Below the pieces are notes generated by a model. That model did not search any database and was not told the origin of the DNA. It worked only from the letters and a program-made list of their open reading frames with translations. The translations under genes and the position numbers were made by a program. From Ohtaekwangia sp036786105 (GTDB lineage: Bacteria > Bacteroidota > Bacteroidia > Cytophagales > Cyclobacteriaceae), in the NCBI RefSeq assembly GCF_036786105.1, contig NZ_DAIQRQ010000006.1:62001-126000 (forward strand): DNA of 64,000 bases, written 5' to 3'. Of the stretch, positions 44,460-52,704 are shown piece after piece (position 1 is the first letter of the stretch; every line of letters starts with the position of its first letter).

Positions 44460-45317
44460 ATGCAACGTTTATTTTTGATCTGTAGCTACATTTTTATCAC
44501 CGGCTACGGCTTTGCCCAGCAAATTATTAAAGCGCAAAGCAAGCCCGCAACCTTTAACATTTTACCCGTAAAAGACACTACTACCACTTCATCCATTTCT
44601 ATTACCACCAACCTGGAGTTCTACAAGAACGAGAAGAAAACTGCACTGGTCATCGGCAATGGCAACTACAAAAACGGTCCGCTGAAAAATGCTGTAAACG
44701 ATGCGCTTGACGTGGCCACGGCATTAAGCGACAAAGGCTTTAAAGTTATTCTGAAACAAAATGCAAGCCGTATGGATATGCGTGAGGCGATTCGTGAGTT
44801 TGGCAGCGAGATCAGCGAAGGTGGCGTAGGACTTTTTTATTACTCTGGCCACGGCATCCAGGTCGATGGTGTAAATTACCTGGTGCCCATCGATGCCAAC
44901 ATTGAAATGAAAGCAGAAGTAGCAGAAGAATGTATCAGCGCTTCTGCCGTATTGCGTGTAATGGAATATTCCAACAACCGCATCAACGTTATTATTCTGG
45001 ATGCGTGTCGTAATAATCCCTTCCGGAGTTTCTCCCGCTCAGACGAAAAAGGTATAACGAAAATGGATCCGCCCAAAGGAGCCAAGCAGGGATCGATCAT
45101 TGCTTTTGCCACCGCCCCCGGAGATGTAGCTTCGGATGGAGAAGGAAGAAATGGACTATATACTTCGAAGCTGCTGAAGTATATCAATACACCTTCGCTG
45201 ACACTTGAAGAAGTTTTTAAGAAAGTGAGGATCGATGTATCCACGGAATCTGCCGGACGACAGATTCCGTGGGAAAACAATTCGCTTACGGGCGATTTCT
45301 TCTTTACTATAAAATAA
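44460..45317 (+). CDS. Secreted caspase-like (C14/metacaspase-type) cysteine protease
   Basis: The ATG at 44460 gives 285 residues with a signal peptide (MQRLFLICSYIFITGYGFAQ); ATG at 44433 is an alternative. The caspase p20-like domain is clear: KTALVIGNGNYKNGPLKNAV, then catalytic His131 in YYSGHGIQ and catalytic Cys183 in LDACRNNPF. GRNGLYTSKLL follows near the end. Bacterial metacaspases cleave after basic residues as a rule. An export signal implies action in the envelope or outside. Its stop directly abuts the stop of the convergent M28 peptidase gene. Confidence 0.93.
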   Translation: MQRLFLICSYIFITGYGFAQQIIKAQSKPATFNILPVKDTTTTSSISITTNLEFYKNEKKTALVIGNGNYKNGPLKNAVNDALDVATALSDKGFKVILKQNASRMDMREAIREFGSEISEGGVGLFYYSGHGIQVDGVNYLVPIDANIEMKAEVAEECISASAVLRVMEYSNNRINVIILDACRNNPFRSFSRSDEKGITKMDPPKGAKQGSIIAFATAPGDVASDGEGRNGLYTSKLLKYINTPSLTLEEVFKKVRIDVSTESAGRQIPWENNSLTGDFFFTIK

Positions 45318-46688
45318 CTATTGCAATCCGTATTGATCGATCAGATATATCAGCGATGCCATGGCAGCAGTACCTAACTCCAATTCACGCTTGCTCACTT
45401 TATCGATTGTGTCTTCCCGGGTGTGATGATAGTCGAAGTAGCGTTGTGAATCGGGCAGGAAGCCGATGATCGGCACACCTTGTGCCTGCAGAGGTCCTAT
45501 ATCTGCACCCCCTCCTTCGTTATCAAAATTATAGAGGCCGTAGGGTTCAAGTAAAGGCCGCCAGCTTTTAATCCTGGTACGCGCAGCTTCCGGTGCAGTC
45601 ATCGTAAAACCTCGAGGTGTAAAGCCACCATTATCAGACTCGATTGCAGCAATATGTTTTTCTTTTTTTAACTCCGCCTGTTTGGCATATTCAAGACCGC
45701 CACGCAAACCATTCTCTTCGTTCATAAACAACACCACACGTACGGTGCGCTTGGGCTTATAACCAATGGCATCAAAGAGTCGCAATACTTCCATGGACTG
45801 CACACAGCCTGCTCCGTCATCATGTGCACCTTGTGCAAGGTCCCACGAATCGAGATGACCACCCACTACAATAATTTCTTTTGGGAACTCCGATCCTTTA
45901 ATCTCGGCCACCACATTGTAAGAAGGTGCATCGGGCAATGTTTCGCAATGTGTTTCAAAATAAAACTGTATATCTTTTTCTTCTTTCAGAATTTTACTCA
46001 GCAGGTCAGCATGTTTGGTGCTGATCGCAATAGCAGGAAGCTTGGGTATATTTACTGTATAGCGAAGTCCACCCGTGTGTGGATAATCTTCCTGGTTCAA
46101 TCCCATCGAGCGAACAATAACACCGGTTGCTCCATATTTGGCTGCTTCAGATGGACCGAGCGCGCGTTGTTCCACAGCACCACCATACGCCTCGAAAGTA
46201 TTGAACTTGGTGGGATCCATCGGACGGTTAAAGAACACAATCTTTCCTTTCACATTCTTTTCACCGAGTTGTTTCAATTCGTCAAAGCTTTTTACTTCCA
46301 CTACGTTACCCGTTACTCCGGCAGGTCCTGTGCCTACAGACATACCCAGTGCACACACATTCATCTCCACAATGCCTCTCTTTTTTGAATTGAGAACACG
46401 CCCTATTTCTTTTTGTCCGCGTATCCAGTGTGGCACCATCACCGGCTGCAGGAAAACAGAATCGGCAAAATTATTGAGTTCGTGGCGCGCCCATTCCACC
46501 GCAGCAGCCGCTCCGGGAGAACCACTTAATCGTGCACCAATGGTAGTGGTAAGATATTCCAGCATCTGGTAACTTCTTCCGTGCGCGAGCTCTTCATTGT
46601 AAATCTGTTTAATGGCTGAAACATCGCCGGACTGAGAGAATGCTGCCGCACCACTGAGCACAAGCAGACATGATAAAAATATTCGCAT
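45318..46688 (-). CDS. Secreted M28-family metallopeptidase (carboxypeptidase Q-like)
   Basis: The 456-residue protein has a signal peptide (MRIFLSCLLVLSGAAAFSQ). After an N-terminal helical part and a PA-like insert (residues of about 110-230), the M28 core shows VVGGHLDSWDLAQGAHDDGAG, FMNEENGLRGGLEYA, ESDNGGFTPRG and the late histidine in YFDYHHTREDTIDKV. This pattern is close to mammalian carboxypeptidase Q. It is likely a dipeptidase or aminopeptidase in the periplasm. Its stop meets the caspase gene stop with no gap, so no separate terminator can lie between them. Confidence 0.92.
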   Translation of the reverse strand: MRIFLSCLLVLSGAAAFSQSGDVSAIKQIYNEELAHGRSYQMLEYLTTTIGARLSGSPGAAAAVEWARHELNNFADSVFLQPVMVPHWIRGQKEIGRVLNSKKRGIVEMNVCALGMSVGTGPAGVTGNVVEVKSFDELKQLGEKNVKGKIVFFNRPMDPTKFNTFEAYGGAVEQRALGPSEAAKYGATGVIVRSMGLNQEDYPHTGGLRYTVNIPKLPAIAISTKHADLLSKILKEEKDIQFYFETHCETLPDAPSYNVVAEIKGSEFPKEIIVVGGHLDSWDLAQGAHDDGAGCVQSMEVLRLFDAIGYKPKRTVRVVLFMNEENGLRGGLEYAKQAELKKEKHIAAIESDNGGFTPRGFTMTAPEAARTRIKSWRPLLEPYGLYNFDNEGGGADIGPLQAQGVPIIGFLPDSQRYFDYHHTREDTIDKVSKRELELGTAAMASLIYLIDQYGLQ

Positions 46689-46709
46689 ATAGATGGATAA
46701 AATATAGTA

Positions 46710-47135
46710 TTAAATCAAAGTGGCTGATTTCAGAATATACATGTGATGATCAGGGTCTTTATCATTCAGCATCAGAATGCCCTCCATCACAATCTGTTTG
46801 GTCGTAAATTTTACTTTTTGGGTTGTTTCAACTTCTACAACCGTTTCGGGTCCTGCTGCACCGCAGAAGAAACACAAATTGAAAGGCCATGCCGATAACA
46901 TGAATTTACCTTGTCCTCCAAGTTCCTCCAGCGGAATGATATAGCCTTGCAATCTTATTTTCTTGCCGTTAAAAGTCTTCAGGTGTTTGCTGAACACCGG
47001 CACTTCTACTTCATAGCCATTCTTGTCTTTTTTATTTTCAAAACCAACTTGCGCGAGCACTTGCCAGAAATTATGCTCTTGTGCAAACACACGTGGCGAC
47101 AACAATAGCAATATAATGAAGAGGCGCTTTTTCAT
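46710..47135 (-). CDS. Small secreted protein with CFFCG motif (DUF3299-like), paralogue B
   Basis: This 141-residue protein has a signal peptide (MKKRLFIILLLLSPRVFAQ). It matches paralogue A at 40056-40532 along its length: NGKKIRLQGYIIPLEE, FMLSAWPFNLCFFCGAAGPETVVEV and GILMLNDKDPDHHMYIL. The shared CxxCG-x-x-GPETVVEV core is conserved while flanks differ. It lies 21 bases upstream of the M28 peptidase gene on the same strand and may be in one operon with it. The function is unknown. Confidence 0.78.
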   Translation of the reverse strand: MKKRLFIILLLLSPRVFAQEHNFWQVLAQVGFENKKDKNGYEVEVPVFSKHLKTFNGKKIRLQGYIIPLEELGGQGKFMLSAWPFNLCFFCGAAGPETVVEVETTQKVKFTTKQIVMEGILMLNDKDPDHHMYILKSATLI

Positions 47136-47286
47136 TAGGTTCCAAGTATAATCATAAGTTTTGATCAGCGGTATACCGCTTACATTTTTGAACCGATTAT
47201 TAGATCAAATCGTTTTCTCTGCATACACACATTTGTTCTGCAAGTTCTAAACATCGAATTTCGCATCCATCTAAACCGTACTTGGT

Positions 47287-48192
47287 ATGGCATTTCTTTT
47301 TGATTCATTTGAAAACTGGAAACAGTACAGTATACAACATAATATGCCGCTTCACCAGATTGTGCTTGAATATGAGCGCACGCAAAAAGGCAGAAGTGAA
47401 AAAGATACGTGGGAGGGTCTTGACAACGCATGGCAGGTAATGAAAGAAGCTGTGCGTACTGGATTGGAAGAAGACATGACTTCACGCTCCGGCATGATTA
47501 ACAATGGCGCTAAAAAAGTATATCGTTACCCGACAGCAGTACTCTCTGTGGAATTTCAACAACTCATTGCCCGTGCGCTGGCAGCGAAAGAAGTTAATTC
47601 GTGTATGGGTCGCGTTGTGGCTGCCCCTACCGCAGGCGCCAGCGGTATTATGCCCGGTGTGTTATATACTTTACAGGATATTCATAGAATAGACGATCAA
47701 AAAATTCTGGAAGCAATGTTGATCGCTGCCGGCATAGCGCTGATCATGGAACAGAAGGCATCTATTGCCGGTGCCGTAGGCGGATGCCAGGCCGAAACAG
47801 GTACCGCTGCTGCCATGGGATCAGGTGCCATCGTGTATTGTTTGGGTGGAGATACCGATCAGATCTTTAATGCCGTTGCCATTACAGTGCAGTGTATGTT
47901 GGGATTGGTGTGCGACCCCGTGGCAGGTCTTGTAGAAATACCGTGCGTGGTACGCAACGCCAGTGCTGCCGCTATAGCCAACAGCTCTGCTCAAATTGCA
48001 CTTGCCAGCGTAAGCAGTGTAATACCGGTAGACGAAGTGATCGAAGCCATGGGCGAGATTGGCTCCAGCATGGAAACGCGCTATAAAGAAACAGCTCTTG
48101 GAGGACTAGCCGCCACAAAAACCGGACAAGCCATAGCACGGAAAGTATTGATCCACACGATAGAGATGCTACCGGACGAAGAAGCTAGATAA
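47287..48192 (+). CDS. sdaAA: Iron-sulfur L-serine dehydratase, alpha subunit (catalytic)
   Basis: This 301-residue protein is the alpha-type domain of the iron-sulfur serine deaminase. The characteristic motifs are MGRVVAAPTAGASGIMPGV and the cluster cysteines in GGCQAETGTAAAMGSGA, GLVCDPVAGLVEIPCVVRN. It converts serine to pyruvate and ammonia using a labile [4Fe-4S] cluster. The beta (ASB) subunit or domain is not adjacent, so it must be encoded elsewhere or be dispensable. Its function complements the glycine cleavage genes in the window, as serine and glycine are interconverted by GlyA. Confidence 0.93.
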   Translation: MAFLFDSFENWKQYSIQHNMPLHQIVLEYERTQKGRSEKDTWEGLDNAWQVMKEAVRTGLEEDMTSRSGMINNGAKKVYRYPTAVLSVEFQQLIARALAAKEVNSCMGRVVAAPTAGASGIMPGVLYTLQDIHRIDDQKILEAMLIAAGIALIMEQKASIAGAVGGCQAETGTAAAMGSGAIVYCLGGDTDQIFNAVAITVQCMLGLVCDPVAGLVEIPCVVRNASAAAIANSSAQIALASVSSVIPVDEVIEAMGEIGSSMETRYKETALGGLAATKTGQAIARKVLIHTIEMLPDEEAR

Positions 48193-48193
48193 T

Positions 48194-48410
48194 AGCTGCG
48201 AGCTTTGAGCTACGAGTTGCGAGGAAGCTGCTGGCTTCTAGCCACTGGTTGCCAGCAGGTGTTGCCTGAGGATAAATTATACCTCATATTCCAATTGCCT
48301 ATTAAGAGCAGATGAGCATCATAGAGCGGGTAAATACTCCCCTACCAGCAGCCTGAAGCCAGTAGCCTGCAGCCTTTCCTCTCACAGCTCGCAGCTCAAA
48401 ACTCACCGCT
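48194..48410. repeat. Large imperfect inverted repeat between sdaAA and a small membrane-protein gene
   Basis: The left arm (48194-48259) and right arm (48343-48410) are imperfect reverse complements in the same order: words like GAGCTTTGAGCT, GGCTTCTAGCC and CCAGCAGG face AGCTCAAAACTC, GAAGCCAG and CCAGCAGCC. Together they could form a roughly 65-bp stem with an 80-base loop. It contains the 15-mer GCTTCTAGCCACTGG also found at 32705-32719. Confidence 0.82.
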
Positions 48411-48864
48411 ATTTTATCACATCGGGCAGCACCTCGTTGCCAAAGAAGTAGATAGCGCTGCTAAAAATTACCGACCACACTGCTGCGCTGATAAACATAT
48501 ATAGTATAAGTTTATTACGCGGAGCACCGAAGCTCAATGCGAGCAGCGTACCGCCTATAGGTGTAAGAAACAAAGGTGTGAGTGCGGCCACACCGGGCAA
48601 TCCATATTTCTTCCAGATGCCTACAAATTTCCGGTTGCGATCGGAGAAGCGCTTTCTCTTGGCAAAAAATTTATTAATGATCCTGGTTCGCAGAAAATCG
48701 CCAAAGAAGGCAAAAGCAAGTACAACGGTCATCATACCCGCCACGGTAGCCAGTATTGTTGTTACCAGAGTAAGCTTGGCTGTGTAGCCAGTGAGCGGCC
48801 CGAGTATAAACTTGAGCATGCTGGAAACATAAACCGGTATGATTTTGCCAAACTCTTCAAACAT
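48409..48864 (-). CDS. Small integral membrane protein (small multidrug export family, PF06695-like)
   Basis: This 151-residue protein has three or four hydrophobic segments, including LTLVTTILATVAGMMTVVLAF, GVAALTPLFLTPIGGTLLALS and LYMFISAAVWSVIFSSAIYF. A basic cytoplasmic loop (FFAKRKRFSDRNRKF) separates them. The GLPGVAALTPLFLTPIGGTL stretch resembles the DedA/SNARE-like and 'small multi-drug export' families. The export function of that family is weakly supported. The gene ends inside the right arm of the inverted repeat and starts 62 bases from the upp stop. Confidence 0.75.
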   Translation of the reverse strand: MFEEFGKIIPVYVSSMLKFILGPLTGYTAKLTLVTTILATVAGMMTVVLAFAFFGDFLRTRIINKFFAKRKRFSDRNRKFVGIWKKYGLPGVAALTPLFLTPIGGTLLALSFGAPRNKLILYMFISAAVWSVIFSSAIYFFGNEVLPDVIK

Positions 48865-48926
48865 GAATCTATATACGTATATCGTTGGCCTTCGTATTCA
48901 ACATTGACATATCCTTTTGCTAACGC

Positions 48927-49580
48927 CTATATCTTGGCACCATAACTCAGGTCACCAGCATCGCCAAGCCCGGGAACAATATAAAATTGTTCATTGAGAT
49001 GCTCATCAATAGCACACGTCCACAGTGAGTAAGGTATATTGATCTGTTGCGTTACAAATTTTATTCCCTCCGGTGCTGCCACCAGCGAAACAATATGCAA
49101 ATGTTCGGGAGTGCCTCGCTTCAAAAGCTGCGAAACAGAATCCATAATAGAGTTACCTGTAGCCAGCATCGGATCGATCAGAATTACCTCACGTCCATTC
49201 AGATAAGGGGTCGAAACATAGTCGAGCTTTATTGTAACTTCGCTGAGACTTTCACGCCTGTAGGCACCAACAAAACCAGCTTCAGCCTGATCAAAAAAAT
49301 TAATAAACCCTTGAAAGTATGGAAAGCCGGCACGAAGAATGGTAATAAGTACAGGCTGATGCTTCACCACATTGATGCGCGATTTACCCAACGGCGTTTC
49401 AATAATGCGGGTAGTGTACTGAAACTTCTTCGAAACTTCATACGCCATAATCTCACCCAGGCGCTCCATATTCTTGCGGAAGCGCATGCGGTCTTGCTGC
49501 AACGTCTTGTCTCTTAACTCTACAATAAACTGATTAGCAACCGAGTTTTGCTCGCTAAGGTTAAAAACCATAAGTGTCAC
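48927..49580 (-). CDS. upp: Uracil phosphoribosyltransferase
   Basis: The 217-residue protein matches UPRT: TRIIETPLGKSRI, then ILRAGFPYFQGFINFFDQAEAGFVG and the PRPP-binding loop LIDPMLATGNSIMD. The C-terminal GDAGDLSYG is also typical. It salvages uracil to UMP using PRPP. An ATG nine bases further in is an alternative start. The upstream region (49581-49824), shared with a divergent aminopeptidase gene, holds a long inverted repeat rather than a recognisable operator. Confidence 0.93.
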   Translation of the reverse strand: MTLMVFNLSEQNSVANQFIVELRDKTLQQDRMRFRKNMERLGEIMAYEVSKKFQYTTRIIETPLGKSRINVVKHQPVLITILRAGFPYFQGFINFFDQAEAGFVGAYRRESLSEVTIKLDYVSTPYLNGREVILIDPMLATGNSIMDSVSQLLKRGTPEHLHIVSLVAAPEGIKFVTQQINIPYSLWTCAIDEHLNEQFYIVPGLGDAGDLSYGAKI

Positions 49581-49650
49581 TTTTTTCTAATCAAAATTTA
49601 GAATAAAGTTGCAGAAGAACTACCATGTGCGTGAATTAAAAATTTTAGTC

Positions 49651-49817
49651 CGGAGCAAGGAAGACAGAAAAATCAAAAAGACCGAAAGTCCGGAAGTAAA
49701 TGCAGGCACAGTAGTTACTAAATATAGTTTTGCACTTATCATTAGAACTTAACAGCAGGCGAGTCCGAAGGAGACGAGTAACTTTCCGACTTTCGGTCTC
49801 TTTAATTTCCTGACTTC
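49651..49817. repeat. Word-built inverted repeat between divergent upp and aminopeptidase genes
   Basis: AGACCGAAAGTC (49679-49690) is exactly complementary to GACTTTCGGTCT (49788-49799), and similarity continues about a dozen bases on either side with mismatches. About 97 bases lie between. The 11-mer AAAAAGACCGA (49675-49685) recurs, on the other strand, at 63859-63869. Both flanking genes point away from it, so it cannot be an ordinary terminator for either. Confidence 0.82.
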
Positions 49818-49824
49818 AAACTCT

Positions 49825-50736
49825 ATGAAACTACTCAAGCAACTCTGCGAAATACATGCTCCTTCCGGCAACGAAGTGCTGATGAAGGAATTTTTATTGA
49901 AATATATCGCCAAAGAAAAGAAGAACTGGAAAACCAAGCCTGCCATTATTCATGGCGATGAGTTTCAGGATAACATCATTCTAAAATTCGGCAAACCGCG
50001 CACCGCCATCTTTGCACACATGGATAGTATTGGTTTTACGGTGCGGTACTTCAACCAATTACTCCCCATTGGAAGCCCGGATGCGGAAATGGGAACAAAG
50101 CTGGTAGGAGAAGACAGTCTCGGCCCTATTGAGTGCGAGCTTGAGTTCGACAAAGAGAACCATGCCTTCTACAAGTTTGGAAGGCAGATCGATCGCGGCA
50201 CCGAGCTTACCTATAAAGTAAACTTCCGGGCAGGCAAAGAGTATATCCAGTCTGCTTACCTCGACAATCGCCTGGGAGTATACAATGCATTAAAAGTAGC
50301 AGAAACGTTAAAAGACGGTGTTATTGTATTCAGCACGTGGGAAGAACATGGCGGTGGCAGCGTTCCTTATCTTGCGAAATATATTTATGAACAGTGGAGT
50401 GTGAAGCAGGCGCTGATCTCCGACATTACCTGGGTATCCGATGGTGTAGATCATGGAAAAGGCGTTGCTATATCCATGCGCGACCGAAACATTCCGCGAA
50501 GAAATTTTGTAAACCGCATCATCGAGATTGCTAAAAAAAGAAAAGTAGATTTTCAACTGGAAGTAGAAGGCATGGGATCCAGTGATGGAAGAGAACTGCA
50601 GGTTTCACCCTACCCTTTCGACTGGTGTTTTGTTGGTGCACCCCAGCACAATCCACACACACCCGATGAACGTGTGCACGTGCGCGACATTAAAAGCATG
50701 ATCGACCTGTATAGCTGGCTGATGAAAGATCTTTGA
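49825..50736 (+). CDS. M42-like metalloaminopeptidase
   Basis: The 303-residue protein begins LCEIHAPSGNEVLMKEFL, as M42 aminopeptidases do. Metal and catalytic residues are visible in FAHMDSIGF, YLDNRLGVYNAL, STWEEHGGG (tandem Glu), SDITWVSDGV and APQHNPHTPDERVH. It lacks a signal peptide and is likely cytoplasmic, removing N-terminal residues from peptides in the TET-type M42 family. The start ATG lies directly at the edge of the preceding inverted repeat. Confidence 0.88.
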   Translation: MKLLKQLCEIHAPSGNEVLMKEFLLKYIAKEKKNWKTKPAIIHGDEFQDNIILKFGKPRTAIFAHMDSIGFTVRYFNQLLPIGSPDAEMGTKLVGEDSLGPIECELEFDKENHAFYKFGRQIDRGTELTYKVNFRAGKEYIQSAYLDNRLGVYNALKVAETLKDGVIVFSTWEEHGGGSVPYLAKYIYEQWSVKQALISDITWVSDGVDHGKGVAISMRDRNIPRRNFVNRIIEIAKKRKVDFQLEVEGMGSSDGRELQVSPYPFDWCFVGAPQHNPHTPDERVHVRDIKSMIDLYSWLMKDL

Positions 50737-50738
50737 TC

Positions 50739-51269
50739 TTAAAACTCGAACGTGTGATTCAGCACACGCGAAGTAATTTTACCAACGGTCTTATCGAGTT
50801 CCTTGTATTGGTTATTATCATGAAAATAGCCGGTAACTTCTTTTGTTTCAGGATTAATGATCCAATATTCTTTTACACCAAATCGTTCGTATAAATTTTT
50901 CTTCCGGATACGGTCATGGCTTTCATTTCCTTCTGATAACACCTCCACAACAAGATCGGGCACACCGTGAATGTGCTGACTTATGATAGAAAGCCTTGCT
51001 GTTGATACAAAAACAATATCCGGTTGCACGGCATTCAAATGTTCATCGAGGTAAACATCAAACGGAGCCACATATACTTCTCCGGCCTTTGTGTCCTCTG
51101 TAAAGAGAATCATTTTAGAAGATAGAATAGACACAATGCGCTGATGCGATCGAATGGGAGATGGCGACATATAAATAGTTCCTTCAATTAATTCTGCTAA
51201 CGTTCCCTCCGGAAGCTGTTTGTAAACTTCCATAATCGTTTTGGGTGGATGTGACAACAGGCCGTTCAT
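50739..51269 (-). CDS. Uma2-family (DUF820) putative nuclease-fold protein, second copy
   Basis: The protein is up to 176 residues long; an internal ATG after twelve residues (MEVYKQLPEG) is an alternative start. Family signatures: LAELIEGTIYMSPSPIRSHQ at the start, VQPDIVFVSTARL, PDLVVEVLSEGNESHD (active-site strand) and KEYWIINPETKEVTGYF. It is divergent in sequence from the copy at 2816-3394, so recent duplication is unlikely. It ends two bases from the convergent aminopeptidase gene and is divergent from the GH109-type gene. Confidence 0.85.
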   Translation of the reverse strand: MNGLLSHPPKTIMEVYKQLPEGTLAELIEGTIYMSPSPIRSHQRIVSILSSKMILFTEDTKAGEVYVAPFDVYLDEHLNAVQPDIVFVSTARLSIISQHIHGVPDLVVEVLSEGNESHDRIRKKNLYERFGVKEYWIINPETKEVTGYFHDNNQYKELDKTVGKITSRVLNHTFEF

Positions 51270-51348
51270 CTTTTCAAATTTAGATATAAAACGATTTGCA
51301 AAGGCAGTTTTGTTTCCTGAATTTATTGCGCCAAACCTTAACCATCGT

Positions 51349-52704
51349 ATGACAACCCGCAGAGATTTTATTAAGCACGCTGCTATTACCGGCGTTGGAT
51401 TATCGCTATTACCGGATTCTATTGCGTTCGCAAAAGATAAAGATCAAAAAGTAAAGCTCGGGTTTATTGGTGTAGGCCTCCGTGGACAAAACCACCTGGA
51501 GCTTGCCCTGCGCCGAAGCGATATAGAAGTTATAGCGCTGTGCGATATTCAGCAACGCATGATTGATATGAGCAAAGAGCTTGTGAAGCAATCCGGCAAA
51601 CCTATGCCGCAGATCATTCTCGAAGGGCCTTACGGTTATAAAAAACTCCTGGAGATTAAAGATATCGATGCTGTGATCATTGCTACTCCGTGGGAATGGC
51701 ACACCGTAATGTGCATCGATACCATGAATGCAAAAAAATATGTAGGCTGCGAAGTAATCACTGGCATGTCGGTAGAAGAATGCTGGGAGCTGGTTCACAC
51801 CTCCGAGCGCACAGGCATGCCGTTGATGATGCTGGAAAATGTTTGCTATAGAAGAGATGTAATGGCTGTATTAAACATGGTGCGTCAAAACATTTTTGGG
51901 GAGATCGTTCACTTGCAGGGCGGCTATCAGCACGACTTGCGCGAAGTAAAATTCAACGATGGTAAAAATCCGTATGGTGGTGGCGTGGAGTTTGGCGAGA
52001 AAGGTTTTTCAGAAGCAAGCTGGCGAACACAACACTCCGTTATGCGCAATGGCGATCTTTACCCTACGCATGGCATTGGCCCTGTAGCCATGATGATCGA
52101 CATTAACCGCGGAAATCGTTTTATAGAATTAGTCTCTTATTCAACCAAGTCAAGAGGTCTGCATGAGTATATCAAAAAGCTGGGAGGAGAAAATCATCCC
52201 AACACCAAAGTAGAATTCAAGTTGGGCGACATTGTTACCACGATGATCAAATGTGCCAATGGAGAAACTATATTTCTGCAGCACGACACTAATTTACCGC
52301 GTCCTTACTCACTCGGATTCCGCGTGCAAGGCACCCAAGGTATATGGATGGATGTCAACAAATCGATCTATATAGAAGGCCAGAGTAAAAATCCGCATCA
52401 ATGGGATAACGCTGCCGAATGGCTTGATAAATACGACCATCCTCTCTGGAAAAAATATGGCAACGATGCTGCCGGTGCCGGTCATGGCGGTATGGATTGG
52501 TTTGTATTAAATGCATTTATTGAAGCCGTGAAAAGAAAAACAAATACGCCACAGGATGTATATGATGCAGTAACCTGGAGTGCCATTACCCCTCTGTCTG
52601 AAAGTTCTATACGACTGGGAGGAGAAACGGTTGAGTTTCCTGATTTTACGCAAGGAAAATGGATGTATCGCAAAAATGAATTCGCCCTGACAGATGCATA
52701 CTAA
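51349..52704 (+). CDS. Tat-exported Gfo/Idh/MocA-fold protein, GH109 (alpha-N-acetylgalactosaminidase-type)
   Basis: The ATG at 51349 gives 451 residues with a Tat signal (TTRRDFIKHAAITGVGLSLL). The Rossmann fold begins LGFIGVGLRGQNHLELA. The GDLYPTHGIGPVAMMIDINRG segment with His241 and GGMDWFVLNAFIEAVK are close to the NAD-dependent GH109 glycosidases. GH109 enzymes remove terminal alpha-GalNAc using an NAD-assisted elimination. The Tat route fits export of a cofactor-bound protein. An upstream in-frame extension to 51241 lacks coding sense. It overlaps the next gene by eleven bases. Confidence 0.88.
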   Translation: MTTRRDFIKHAAITGVGLSLLPDSIAFAKDKDQKVKLGFIGVGLRGQNHLELALRRSDIEVIALCDIQQRMIDMSKELVKQSGKPMPQIILEGPYGYKKLLEIKDIDAVIIATPWEWHTVMCIDTMNAKKYVGCEVITGMSVEECWELVHTSERTGMPLMMLENVCYRRDVMAVLNMVRQNIFGEIVHLQGGYQHDLREVKFNDGKNPYGGGVEFGEKGFSEASWRTQHSVMRNGDLYPTHGIGPVAMMIDINRGNRFIELVSYSTKSRGLHEYIKKLGGENHPNTKVEFKLGDIVTTMIKCANGETIFLQHDTNLPRPYSLGFRVQGTQGIWMDVNKSIYIEGQSKNPHQWDNAAEWLDKYDHPLWKKYGNDAAGAGHGGMDWFVLNAFIEAVKRKTNTPQDVYDAVTWSAITPLSESSIRLGGETVEFPDFTQGKWMYRKNEFALTDAY

